Positions 1 to 5,959 of a stretch of 12,509 nucleotides of DNA are shown piece after piece. Position 1 is the first letter of the stretch. Each line of letters begins with the position of its first letter. Below the pieces are notes generated by a model. It was not told the origin of the DNA and did not search any database. It saw nothing but the letters and a program-made list of their open reading frames with translations. Source of the stretch: Actinomycetes bacterium (GTDB taxonomy: Bacteria > Actinomycetota > Acidimicrobiia > Acidimicrobiales > RAAP-2); assembly GCA_021805305.1 (NCBI GenBank), contig JAJZFO010000095.1, positions 1 to 12,509 on the forward strand, written 5' to 3'. The position numbers and the translations under genes are program-made.

Positions 1-123
1 TGATGTGACCATATACCCAATGCGCTCACGCGCATCGCTCACGCGTCGACGACCGCTGGCCCCGGGCACGTCGCCGAGGTCGTCGGTCGCCTCACCGCGG
101 ACTCCGACGCCGCTCCCCGCCAT
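1..123 (-). CDS. Possible 5' fragment of an unidentified gene, cut by the window edge
   Basis: On the minus strand an ATG at 123-121 overlaps the TGA stop (125-123) of the upstream gene in a TGATG junction, and the frame stays open for 41 codons to the left edge. Such one-base overlaps are typical of translationally coupled genes and occur elsewhere in this window (purK/purE). The residues visible are low in complexity at first (Gly, Asp, Arg) and then read RRRVSDARERIGYMVTS. A GTG inside this stretch (codon 28, VSDARERIGYM) is an alternative start. There is no good Shine-Dalgarno just upstream. I do not recognise a family. An open frame of this length can arise by chance at this GC content, so this is only a candidate. 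Confidence 0.35.
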   Translation of the reverse strand, partial: MAGSGVGVRGEATDDLGDVPGASGRRRVSDARERIGYMVTS

Positions 124-425
124 CACCAGGGCAACTGTGGCGCCTCCGCCAGTGAGGGCCCTACGACTCGTCCGCTCTTCAGGGCCGAGGCGGGGAATAC
201 CATCTCGGGACGGAAGGACCGACTTTTCGCCTCCCCGCGGCGACCCCCGCGGACTTCGACCCACTCCTCGTTCATCTGCGTGTTGGTGACGTGCGCTACG
301 AACACCCACGTTTGGCGACGTTCCTTCGCGCCGTCGATCACCACGGCGTCGCCGGTCGCGAGACCCGCCCATTTGGTTGACCGCACTAGGTGCCCCTGAC
401 GGGTCACCACGCCACGTTTCTTCAC
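123..425 (-). CDS. Small conserved actinobacterial protein of unknown function
   Basis: A 100-aa soluble protein with a GTG start. An in-frame TAA lies four codons upstream, so the start cannot be much earlier; GTG codons 6 and 7 are alternatives. The conserved-looking core is residues 5-77, with the segments RSTKWAGLATGD (15-26), TWVFVAHVTN (39-48), EEWVEVRGG (53-61) and RSFRPEMVFP (69-78). It alternates short predicted beta strands, suggesting a small beta-barrel-like fold. I recall similar short hypothetical proteins in actinobacteria (annotated as a DUF), but no function is known to me. There is no signal peptide, membrane segment or cysteine. The 20-odd C-terminal residues look poorly conserved. 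It lies after the hairpin that follows the collagen-like gene, so it probably has its own promoter. Confidence 0.72.
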   Translation of the reverse strand: MKKRGVVTRQGHLVRSTKWAGLATGDAVVIDGAKERRQTWVFVAHVTNTQMNEEWVEVRGGRRGEAKSRSFRPEMVFPASALKSGRVVGPSLAEAPQLPW

Positions 426-431
426 GTCACC

Positions 432-437
432 TGTTTA
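432..437 (-). promoter_or_regulatory. Candidate -10 box of a leaderless promoter for the small gene at 425
   Basis: Minus-strand TAAACA ends exactly 6 nt before the GTG start at 425, the same spacing seen for the -10 boxes at 1587, 2395 and 3456. The final T of the TANNNT consensus is missing, so this is a weak match. An AGGTG immediately before the GTG is too close to be a normal ribosome binding site. Confidence 0.35.
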
Positions 438-443
438 CTCGAG

Positions 444-478
444 CGCGACCGCCGCTTCGTTCTCGCGGCACGGTCGCG
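444..478 (-). terminator. Stem-loop after the collagen-like gene, probable terminator
   Basis: The arms CGCGACCG (444-451) and CGGTCGCG (471-478) are perfect reverse complements. An inner CCGC/GCGG pair (452-455 with 465-468) extends the stem past a two-base bulge. It starts 15 nt after the stop codon of the collagen-like gene as read on the minus strand. There is no U-run, which is common for actinobacterial terminators, so the role is inferred from position and stem strength. Confidence 0.5.
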
Positions 479-493
479 AGCCGGTGGACACCC

Positions 494-1369
494 CTAGGAG
501 TCGCGGCGACCGAACGATCCCGAGATACCGGTGGGGCCCGCAACCCCCGAGGGGCCGCTCACCCCGCTGCTCCCGGAGGAACCCGAGACGCCGGTGGGCC
601 CGCTGACGCCCGTCGCCGGAGGGTTGGCGGTCGTCACGACCAGGGCGGAACTCGTAACCGTGGTGCCGGTGGCGTCGGTCACGCTCACGACGAGGGAGTG
701 TGCGCTCACGGTCGACTGTGTGGTGTCCCACACGAAACTCGCGTGCCGTCCTCGATTACTCGTCCAGCACCCCGGTCCCGCGGGAAGAGATCCGCTCTCT
801 CCGTCCCCGCCCGTGGACATCGTTAGACCCGTGCTCAACGCGGCTCCCCCATCGCTCACGCACCACGTCAGCGTCTGTGAATCGCCCAGTCCCAAATGTG
901 ACACCCCGGCGTCGAGGGACACTGTTCCCGACAAGGTGGAACTGAATTGGCTCCGCCACGCCACCGTGGGCCCGGTGCCCGACGACACACCGTACCCCTC
1001 GTCATCGTTGGCGTCGCCCTCCCCCGTCGCCCCGGTTACTCCCGTGGGCCCCGAGGCTCCGGTCGATCCCGACGTTCCCGTCGATCCCGACACCCCGGTC
1101 GACCCCGACGCCCCCGTGGACCCCGTGGACCCCGCAGGACCCGTCATCCCGGCCACGCCGGTGGAGATTCGACCTGACGGGGGGCCTGAGGGGTCGATCA
1201 AAAACGGGGGCGTCACGGTAAAACCACCCGCGCGCGCCGCACTCAACACTCGATGGGTGGAGGTTGCGCTCGCCGTCGGGGCGCCGAAGGGCAACACCGT
1301 CGCGAGGGCGATGACACTCGCCGACGCACCCGCCGTGATGGTCAGTTGCCTGATTGTTCGCGTCTCCAT
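494..1369 (-). CDS. Secreted protein with two collagen-like repeat tracts and an Ig-like middle domain
   Basis: The protein is 291 aa from an ATG preceded by GAGAGGG at good spacing. An upstream in-frame start (1474) exists but would bury the signal peptide. Residues 1-35 form a Sec-type signal peptide: basic start, hydrophobic stretch ASASVIALATVL (about 15-26) and a cleavage-like ASA at 33-35. Residues 71-116 are about 15 Gly-X-Y triplets, mostly GST, GAS, GVS and GPT. Residues about 120-250 look like an Ig/PKD-type beta-sandwich, with cysteines at 170 and 201 that could form a disulfide after export. Residues 254-285 are a second run of about 11 triplets ending near the stop. No LPxTG motif, C-terminal membrane helix or lipobox is visible, so the protein is probably released or held non-covalently. 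Collagen-like triplets in bacteria form triple helices in surface fibres; that role here is inference. The Thr/Ser-rich triplets could be glycosylated. Confidence 0.8.
   Translation of the reverse strand: METRTIRQLTITAGASASVIALATVLPFGAPTASATSTHRVLSAARAGGFTVTPPFLIDPSGPPSGRISTGVAGMTGPAGSTGSTGASGSTGVSGSTGTSGSTGASGPTGVTGATGEGDANDDEGYGVSSGTGPTVAWRSQFSSTLSGTVSLDAGVSHLGLGDSQTLTWCVSDGGAALSTGLTMSTGGDGESGSLPAGPGCWTSNRGRHASFVWDTTQSTVSAHSLVVSVTDATGTTVTSSALVVTTANPPATGVSGPTGVSGSSGSSGVSGPSGVAGPTGISGSFGRRDS
515..610 (-). repeat. Gly-X-Ser/Thr collagen-like tract 2 (about 11 triplets)
   Basis: This encodes residues 254-285 of the secreted protein, with triplets such as GVS, GPT, GSS, GPS, GVA and GIS. The 9-nt codon rhythm is imperfect at the DNA level, so it is a diverged repeat and not a fresh expansion. 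Confidence 0.8.
1022..1159 (-). repeat. Gly-X-Ser/Thr collagen-like tract 1 (about 15 triplets)
   Basis: This encodes residues 71-116 of the secreted protein. On the plus strand the middle (about 1062-1132) reads as 9- and 18-nt near-repeats built on GTCGAtCCCGAC-like units, consistent with slippage or unequal recombination changing copy number. The repeat also creates a long spurious reading frame on the opposite strand. Confidence 0.8.
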
Positions 1370-1598
1370 TGTTCCCTCTCGCCGCCGCCGACCGACTGTC
1401 GAATATGTACATTGTGCGTGGCGCGCGCGCCCAGAGGGGGGCGCGTGGCCAAGATTTGAGATTGTTGTGCGCAAATTGTGGTCACGGGAGCCCCACCGCC
1501 GCCGCGTAATGGGCGCCCACCGGAGGGTTCCACTGAGTGCTCACGGGGAGTTCCCGATGAGCCGGGCGCGTGTCAGAGGGGTCGCCTACGGTGACACC
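1370..1598. promoter_or_regulatory. Divergent intergenic region between the collagen-like gene and the RecB-like nuclease
   Basis: The 229-base spacer holds the start regions of two divergent genes. An AT-richer patch at about 1402-1416 (minus-strand TACATATTC) may be part of the promoter for the collagen-like gene, but no good TANNNT box is seen at standard spacing. The hexamer ATTGTG occurs at 1411-1416 and 1475-1480, with a near copy ATTGTT at 1461-1466. These could be protein-binding sites, though short motifs like this can occur by chance. An ATG at 1557 preceded by GGGGAG (1545-1550) is an alternative start for the nuclease. Confidence 0.4.
1587..1592 (+). promoter_or_regulatory. -10 box (TACGGT) of a probable leaderless promoter
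   Basis: TACGGT fits the actinobacterial TANNNT -10 consensus. Its last T is 6 nt before the ATG at 1599, which would place the +1 on the A of the start codon. No clear -35 is visible. The same geometry recurs at 2395 and 3456. Confidence 0.55.
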
Positions 1599-2387
1599 AT
1601 GGCCTTTGATCAACCGTTGCCCACGTCACTTTCCCCCTCGCGCCTCGCCGACTTTCAATCGTGCCCGCGTCGATACCAGTACGCGTCAGTAGAGCGGATC
1701 AGCCAGCCGGCGACGTACGCCACCGCCAAGGGGCGCCTCGTGCACTACGTGTTCGAGCAACTCTTCAAACTGGCTCCCCCCGAGCGGACCGTGGTGGCGG
1801 CCCGCGAATTCGTGAGCGCGGCGAGTGCCCACGTGCTGACCACCGACGTACGCACCGAGATCGGTCTCGACGACGCGCGCGAGACACAGCTACTGGCGGA
1901 AACCGACGCCATCATCGAGACCTACTTCGCCATGGAGGATCCGCGCGCGATCGTCAGTGAGGGCGTCGAGTTGCGCGTGAAGGTGACCGTGGACGACACA
2001 CCCCTCCTGGGCATCCTCGATCGCCTCGACCGAGACGAGGAGGGCAATCTCGTCATCGTCGACTACAAGACCGGTTCCGTGCCCAATCGAAACTTCGACT
2101 CCTACACGTTCGCCAACGCCGAGTTGTACGCCGTCTTGTGCGAGGCGAAACTGCACGAACGTCCGACCAAGATCCGCCTACTCTACGTGAGCCAGGGCCA
2201 GTCGATCGAACGGAGCGTCTCGGACGCGGTCCTGCGCGCGCGCACCGTGGCCGCCACGTCGGCGTGGCGCCAGATCAAGGAGTTCTACGACCACGGAGAT
2301 TTTCCGACGTCCCCGTCGAAGAACGCGTGTCGATTCTGTGCCTTTACCGACCGCTGTCCTGACGCGTGGGCGTCAACGCCGCGCTGA
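1599..2387 (+). CDS. RecB/Cas4-like PD-(D/E)XK nuclease with a 4Fe-4S cysteine signature
   Basis: A 262-aa stand-alone exonuclease of the RecB nuclease family, acting on DNA in repair or recombination; the exact substrate cannot be read from sequence. The N-terminal SPSRLADFQSCPRRYQY (12-28) is the family entry motif. The nuclease core shows GILDRLDR (138-145, with D141), VIVDYKTG (152-159, the D-x-K pair being D155 and K157) and a downstream ANAELYAVL helix (172-180) resembling the Q-x3-Y motif. C22, C244, C247 and C253 match the AddB/Cas4 iron-sulfur arrangement, with one Cys near the N-terminus and three in CRFCAFTDRC. No helicase domain is fused and no cas genes are near, so this is not Cas4 of a CRISPR locus. 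ATG 1599 fits a leaderless transcript; ATG 1557 with GGGGAG upstream would add 14 residues. Confidence 0.88.
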   Translation: MAFDQPLPTSLSPSRLADFQSCPRRYQYASVERISQPATYATAKGRLVHYVFEQLFKLAPPERTVVAAREFVSAASAHVLTTDVRTEIGLDDARETQLLAETDAIIETYFAMEDPRAIVSEGVELRVKVTVDDTPLLGILDRLDRDEEGNLVIVDYKTGSVPNRNFDSYTFANAELYAVLCEAKLHERPTKIRLLYVSQGQSIERSVSDAVLRARTVAATSAWRQIKEFYDHGDFPTSPSKNACRFCAFTDRCPDAWASTPR

Positions 2388-2394
2388 GGCTCCC

Positions 2395-2400
2395 TAACCT
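2395..2400 (+). promoter_or_regulatory. -10 box (TAACCT) of a probable leaderless promoter
   Basis: TAACCT ends 6 nt before the ATG at 2407, so the predicted +1 coincides with the start codon. It sits in the 19-base gap after the nuclease stop codon, suggesting the DsbA-family gene is transcribed independently. No Shine-Dalgarno sequence lies in the gap. Confidence 0.55.
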
Positions 2401-2406
2401 GTTGGC

Positions 2407-3003
2407 ATGACTTCCTTCGGACTCAGTTACGACTACCGTTGTCCCTTCGCCAAGAACATCCACCTCCACGTGGTATCCGCCCTCGCGGCCGGCGCCGATT
2501 TTGAGGTGGAATTCATCCCGTGGACGATGAGCCAGGGTCATCGCGCGCCGGGCGCGGTCGACGTGTGGGACGACCCGGCTCACGACCCGGCCCTCGTATC
2601 CCTCGCGGCCAGTATTTCGGTGCGTGACCAGCAAGCCGAACTCTTTCTCGCGGCGCACGAGGCCCTCTTTCGCGCACGCCACGAACGGGCCATTCGTCTC
2701 GCAACCCTCGAGGAGATCGAGGGAGTTCTCGCACCACTGGGCGTGGACATGGATCGCGTGAGGGACGACCTCGCCTCGCGTCGCCCGCATCAGGTCATCG
2801 CGGACAACTACCGCGCCATGCAGGCCTACGAAGCGTTCGGCGTTCCGACGTTCGTTGTGGGTTCCGAGGCCACGTTCGTGCGGTTCATGAAGCCGCCGAG
2901 CGGCGACGGACGCGCCTCGGCCGCGATCATTGACTCGCTGGTCACGCTCATGATCCACCAACCCGATCTCAACGAGTTCAAACACACGGTCGTGCCCCAC
3001 TAG
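2407..3003 (+). CDS. DsbA-family thioredoxin-fold protein with a single active-site cysteine
   Basis: A 198-aa protein with the thioredoxin-fold DsbA layout: a first beta strand leading into YDYRCPFAKN (8-17), a long helical insertion (about 50-135) and the cis-proline loop GVPTFV (145-150). The active site is CPFA in place of CXXC, so the resolving cysteine is missing, and C12 is the only cysteine in the protein. It has no signal peptide and should be cytoplasmic. This points to the actinobacterial DsbA-like/HCCA-isomerase branch, where single-Cys or Ser variants act as glutathione- or mycothiol-type transferases, isomerases or dithiol-independent oxidoreductases. It is unlikely to be a classical disulfide-introducing DsbA. 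The substrate is unknown. It appears to be transcribed alone and converges with the doxX-like gene, with 9 nt between stop codons. Confidence 0.85.
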   Translation: MTSFGLSYDYRCPFAKNIHLHVVSALAAGADFEVEFIPWTMSQGHRAPGAVDVWDDPAHDPALVSLAASISVRDQQAELFLAAHEALFRARHERAIRLATLEEIEGVLAPLGVDMDRVRDDLASRRPHQVIADNYRAMQAYEAFGVPTFVVGSEATFVRFMKPPSGDGRASAAIIDSLVTLMIHQPDLNEFKHTVVPH

Positions 3004-3012
3004 GCCTGCGCC

Positions 3013-3378
3013 CTACACGAGGCGAAGGACCAACTCCACGAGGCACGTCGCGCCGAGGATCAGCGCGGGCGCGGTGACCTTGAGGGTGTCACCCTTGCGC
3101 AGGTGGACCACGACGGCGATGATCATCATCACGGCGAGTGCCCCCGCGGCAACCTCGTTCACGAGACAGAGGACGGTACCCTTCTTCGCCGCCAAACCGA
3201 TCATCACGCCGAGGGCCCCGACCACCTCCAGCAGTCCGACGCCCTGGAACATCCGCTTGGTGAGGCCGAGGTGCTCCGCGGTCCGCGACGCCACCGTGTT
3301 GAAGATCATCTTCTGAGCCCCCGTGGTCGCGAACGCCAAGAACACGATGATCGAAAGAATGCTGGCCACTGCTCTCAT
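3013..3378 (-). CDS. DoxX-like four-helix membrane protein
   Basis: The protein is 121 aa from an ATG preceded by AAGGAG, 5 nt from the start. A longer upstream frame exists but is arginine-rich and has no support. Four hydrophobic helices are visible at about 4-22, 45-63, 67-92 and 101-120. The segment GAQKMI (20-25) after helix 1 and the Glu in GLLEVVGALGVMIGL (48-62) at the start of helix 2 match the DoxX/DoxX-like pattern. Family members are small inner-membrane proteins. In mycobacteria DoxX has been linked to a membrane oxidoreductase complex, but most have no defined function. Convergence with a DsbA-family gene is suggestive of redox work but is not evidence of it. Confidence 0.82.
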   Translation of the reverse strand: MRAVASILSIIVFLAFATTGAQKMIFNTVASRTAEHLGLTKRMFQGVGLLEVVGALGVMIGLAAKKGTVLCLVNEVAAGALAVMMIIAVVVHLRKGDTLKVTAPALILGATCLVELVLRLV

Positions 3379-3401
3379 GAGTACTCCTTGTTGACCCGAC
3401 A

Positions 3402-3407
3402 ACTGTA
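3402..3407 (-). promoter_or_regulatory. -10 box (TACAGT) for the doxX-like gene
   Basis: Minus-strand TACAGT (from 3407 to 3402) gives a predicted +1 near 3395 and a leader of about 17 nt containing the AAGGAG ribosome binding site. The identical hexamer serves the GT-C gene at 9401-9406. No convincing -35 is seen. Confidence 0.5.
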
Positions 3408-3455
3408 CTGGAGGTGGCCGGGGCGTCCGCGCCCGGCGGGCCGTACCGGCGTTGC

Positions 3456-3461
3456 TAGCCT
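3456..3461 (+). promoter_or_regulatory. -10 box (TAGCCT) of a probable leaderless promoter for purK-purE
   Basis: TAGCCT ends 6 nt before the GTG at 3468, so transcription would start on the first base of the purK start codon. No Shine-Dalgarno sequence is present upstream. It lies back to back with the doxX-like promoter in an 89-base spacer. Confidence 0.58.
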
Positions 3462-3467
3462 GGGCCC

Positions 3468-4622
3468 GTGTCGCGCGCGCCTTCACCCCAGACCCGCGTG
3501 GGCGTCGTCGGCGGTGGACAGCTCGCGCGCATGATGGGCGACGAAGCCTCGTCGGTCGGCGTCGAGCTCGTCGTACTCGCGGCATCGCGCGAAGACTGTG
3601 CGGTCGCGACCGCCGACGAGGTCATCGTGGGCGAGGCCACCGACGAGGCGTCCCTGCGCAGCGTCGTCAGTGCGAGTGACGTCGTCACCTTCGACCACGA
3701 ATTGCTCGACCTCAACCTCCTCGAGGGTCTCGCCACCGGGGGCGCGGTCCTTCGACCGAACCCCCGCGCGCTGCGATTTTCCGTGGACAAGGCGCACCAA
3801 CGTGAGATGTTCTCCCGCACCGATTTGCCCCTGCCGGCCTTTCGAGTCGTGCGAGGGCCCGACGACGTGTCGGCCCTGCAGGGGTGGACGGCCCGTCACG
3901 GCGCGGCGCCGGTACTCAAGGCCGCCCGCGGTGGCTACGACGGGCGCGGCGTCCTCTTCCCGCGTGACGACCACGAGGCGGCGGCAATGGCGCTCGAACT
4001 GCTCTCGCGCGGCGACGTCGTGGCCGAGGAGCGGGTGTCCCTCCTCAGCGAGGTGGCCCAACTCGTCGTGCGCGCCGTGGACGGAGACATCGCCCTGTAC
4101 CCCCTCGTCACGACGGTCCAATCCGCCGGCATGTGCGCGGAGGTGCGATTTCCCGCGGACCTCGCGAAGGAGGAGCAGGTGCGCGCTGGTGAGATCGCCC
4201 GCGAAATCGCCCAGCACATCGGTCTCGTCGGGGTCATGGCCGTGGAATTCTTCGTCACCCCGGGTGGGCTCGTCATCAATGAGCTGGCCCTGCGACCGCA
4301 CAACTCGGGTCACTGGACCATCGAGGGCTGCGTCACGAGTCAGTTCGCCAACCACCTGCGTGCGGTGTCGGGTCAATCCCTCGGCCCCACGACGCCGCGA
4401 CACCGTGCCGCCGTCATGGTCAACGTGGTGGGCGCCGCCGCGCCCGGCTCCCTCGACGCCGCGCGCGGGGTCGAGGGCGTGCACGTCCACGATTACGGCA
4501 AGACGTGGCGACCCGGACGCAAGTTGGGTCACGTGACTGCGGTGGGCGACGACCCCGAGGTTCTTCACGTGAGAGCATGGCAGAGTGCCCGGGCTTACGG
4601 GACGAGTACGCGGGAGGCGTGA
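3468..4622 (+). CDS. purK: N5-carboxyaminoimidazole ribonucleotide synthase (PurK)
   Basis: A 384-aa cytosolic ATP-grasp enzyme. It converts 5-aminoimidazole ribonucleotide (AIR), ATP and bicarbonate to N5-CAIR, which PurE then rearranges. The preATP-grasp domain opens with [13 protein letters not shown] (11-23). The ATP-grasp core holds [11 protein letters not shown] (151-161), the [16 protein letters not shown] segment (187-202) and the metal/substrate loop [18 protein letters not shown] (271-288). The C-terminal domain includes [17 protein letters not shown] (341-357), usual for PurK. The length is normal. The start is GTG, supported by the leaderless -10 box and by the short distance to the first Rossmann strand. 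The stop overlaps the purE ATG by one base (TGATG), so the two are coupled. Confidence 0.97.
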   Translation: MSRAPSPQTRVGVVGGGQLARMMGDEASSVGVELVVLAASREDCAVATADEVIVGEATDEASLRSVVSASDVVTFDHELLDLNLLEGLATGGAVLRPNPRALRFSVDKAHQREMFSRTDLPLPAFRVVRGPDDVSALQGWTARHGAAPVLKAARGGYDGRGVLFPRDDHEAAAMALELLSRGDVVAEERVSLLSEVAQLVVRAVDGDIALYPLVTTVQSAGMCAEVRFPADLAKEEQVRAGEIAREIAQHIGLVGVMAVEFFVTPGGLVINELALRPHNSGHWTIEGCVTSQFANHLRAVSGQSLGPTTPRHRAAVMVNVVGAAAPGSLDAARGVEGVHVHDYGKTWRPGRKLGHVTAVGDDPEVLHVRAWQSARAYGTSTREA

Positions 4623-5110
4623 TGGACCCAGTCGTCGGCATCGTGATGGGCAGTGCGAACGACCTGGAGGTGATGAAGGGCGCGCGCGAGGTTCTCGAGC
4701 GCTTCGACGTCGCCTTCGAAATTCGCGTCGTGTCGGCGCACCGCACGCCCGAGGCGATGATCGCCTACGGCACCCACGCGCGGAGTCGCGGACTGCGCGT
4801 CATCATCGCGGGGGCGGGTGGTGCCGCTCACTTGCCGGGCATGCTGGCCGCGGTCACCTCCCTGCCGGTGATCGGCGTGCCGGTCGCCCTCGCCCGACTC
4901 GACGGGCTCGATTCGCTCCTGTCCATCGTGCAAATGCCCCGCGGCGTGCCGGTGGCGACCGTGGCGATCAATGGGGGGGCGAACGCGGGCCTCCTCGCCG
5001 CGCGGATCCTCGGCGCGACCGACAGCCAACTCGGCGAACGTCTGGACGCCTACCGGGAAGAAATTGCGGCCGACGCCACGGAACAGGACCGTACCCTGCC
5101 GAGGAAATAG
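4622..5110 (+). CDS. purE: N5-CAIR mutase (PurE class I)
   Basis: A 162-aa enzyme that moves the carboxylate of N5-CAIR to carbon 4, giving CAIR for purine synthesis. The ATG overlaps the purK stop codon and has GGGAGG a few bases upstream. Signature segments are [13 protein letters not shown] (6-18), VVSAHRTPE (36-44, with catalytic His40), [12 protein letters not shown] (63-74) and [16 protein letters not shown] (101-116). The presence of purK next door identifies it as the bacterial class I mutase and not the class II AIR carboxylase. Class I enzymes are octameric. In the phosphate-binding loop the usual GSxSD reads GSAND, so the second Ser is Asn. It is the last gene of the pur unit; a GC-rich palindrome follows. 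Confidence 0.97.
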   Translation: MDPVVGIVMGSANDLEVMKGAREVLERFDVAFEIRVVSAHRTPEAMIAYGTHARSRGLRVIIAGAGGAAHLPGMLAAVTSLPVIGVPVALARLDGLDSLLSIVQMPRGVPVATVAINGGANAGLLAARILGATDSQLGERLDAYREEIAADATEQDRTLPRK

Positions 5111-5128
5111 GGGGAAATATTAGACCGT

Positions 5129-5146
5129 CGCCCCCGCGCGGGGGCG
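5129..5146 (+). terminator. GC palindrome between purE and pspA, possible terminator
   Basis: An 18-base perfect palindrome able to fold as a 7-bp CGCCCCC/GGGGGCG stem with a GCGC loop. It starts 19 nt after the purE stop and ends 21 nt before the pspA -10 box. No U-run follows, so termination is inferred from position and stem strength. Confidence 0.45.
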
Positions 5147-5167
5147 CAGCGCACCCCCGACTACCAA

Positions 5168-5173
5168 TAGTCT
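5168..5173 (+). promoter_or_regulatory. -10 box (TAGTCT) of the pspA-htpX-pspAB promoter
   Basis: TAGTCT gives a predicted +1 near 5180 and a 17-nt leader with AAGGAGG (5185-5191) 5 nt before the GTG start at 5197. Unlike its upstream neighbours this unit is therefore led by a strong Shine-Dalgarno sequence. There is no sigma-54-type GG-N10-GC element, so PspF-type control is not indicated. Confidence 0.55.
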
Positions 5174-5196
5174 GAGGTAACACCAAGGAGGCCCTC

Positions 5197-5958
5197 GTGG
5201 GTATTGCCAAACGAATCTCGTCCATCTTCCAGGCCAAGTCCAACGCCGCGCTCGATCGCATCGAGGACCCGCGCCAGACCCTGGACCTGTCCTACGAACA
5301 GCAGCTCGAGAATCTGACCAAGGTCAAGCGCGCGGTGGCCGACGTCGCCACCGCGCGCAAGCGCGTCGAGATTCAGGCCGAGCAGCTGAAGGGCCAGGGC
5401 GACAAACTGGCCGAACAGGCGAAGCAGGCGCTGGCCCAGGGTAACGAGCCCCTCGCGCGAGAGGCGCTGACGCGCCGCGAGGCCATCGCCGCACAATTAA
5501 AGGACCTGGACACCCAGCACGCCACCATCGTGGACCAAGAGGACAAGCTCACCGCGACCGCGCAAAAACTCCAGACCGAGGTGGAGGCCTTTCGCACGAA
5601 GAAGGAGACCATCAAGGCCACCTACACCGCGGCCGAGGCCTCGGCCCACGTCTCCGAAGCGGTCAGCGGCATCTCGACTTCGATGAACGACGCGGGCGCC
5701 GCCATGCAGCGCGCCCAGGACAAAGTCGCCCAGATGCAAGCCCGCAGTGGCGCCCTCGACGAATTGCTGGCCTCGGGTGCGTTGACGGACCTGACGGCCA
5801 GTCCCAACGACGACATCCAAGCGCAATTGGACGCCGCGGGCGGCTCGAACGTCGACGCCCAACTCGCCGCCCTCAAGGCCCAGATGTCGGGGCCCGACGC
5901 GCCCGCCAGCCTGTCGGACGGCACGGGTGAGACGACGACCGCCACCGAGGAGGCGTGA
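5197..5958 (+). CDS. pspA: PspA/IM30-family membrane-stress protein
   Basis: A 253-aa ESCRT-III-like peripheral membrane protein that polymerises on damaged cytoplasmic membrane and limits proton leak. The N-terminus MGIAKRISSIFQAKSNAALDR has the amphipathic helix and linker typical of PspA/Vipp1, followed by EDPRQTL (23-29). Long charged helices cover about 25-195, with the usual AREAL.RRE segment (87-95). The tail (about 196-253) is poorly ordered and rich in Ala, Asp, Ser and Thr. Length is somewhat over E. coli PspA because of this tail. The GTG start has a strong AAGGAGG. The htpX ATG lies one base after its stop. No pspF, pspBC or pspAA gene is visible in the window. Confidence 0.93.
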   Translation: MGIAKRISSIFQAKSNAALDRIEDPRQTLDLSYEQQLENLTKVKRAVADVATARKRVEIQAEQLKGQGDKLAEQAKQALAQGNEPLAREALTRREAIAAQLKDLDTQHATIVDQEDKLTATAQKLQTEVEAFRTKKETIKATYTAAEASAHVSEAVSGISTSMNDAGAAMQRAQDKVAQMQARSGALDELLASGALTDLTASPNDDIQAQLDAAGGSNVDAQLAALKAQMSGPDAPASLSDGTGETTTATEEA

Positions 5959-5959
5959 C

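Noticed and set aside
531..1598. A long plus-strand open frame running into the nuclease gene, rich in PVDPDTPVDPD-type repeats
   Set aside because: It is the antisense shadow of the collagen-like Gly-X-Thr tracts. The minus-strand frame has a signal peptide, a ribosome binding site and a sensible domain order, and the nuclease family begins near 1599.
1599..2387. Cas4 of a CRISPR-Cas system
   Set aside because: The motif set fits, but there are no repeats, spacers, cas1 or cas2 anywhere in the window.
3379..3585. N-terminal extension of the doxX-like protein
   Set aside because: The extra 69 residues are Arg/Pro-rich and overlap the purK start region; the ATG at 3378 has AAGGAG at ideal spacing and leads straight into helix 1.
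3468..4568. Long alternative frames inside purK on both strands (about 310-360 codons)
   Set aside because: These are high-GC shadow frames with low-complexity Arg/Ser/Pro or His/Gly composition; PurK motifs are continuous in the annotated frame.
5129..5146. GC palindrome as a regulator-binding operator for pspA
   Set aside because: It lies nearer the purE end, forms a stable stem and is better explained as a transcript-end hairpin; neither role is proven.
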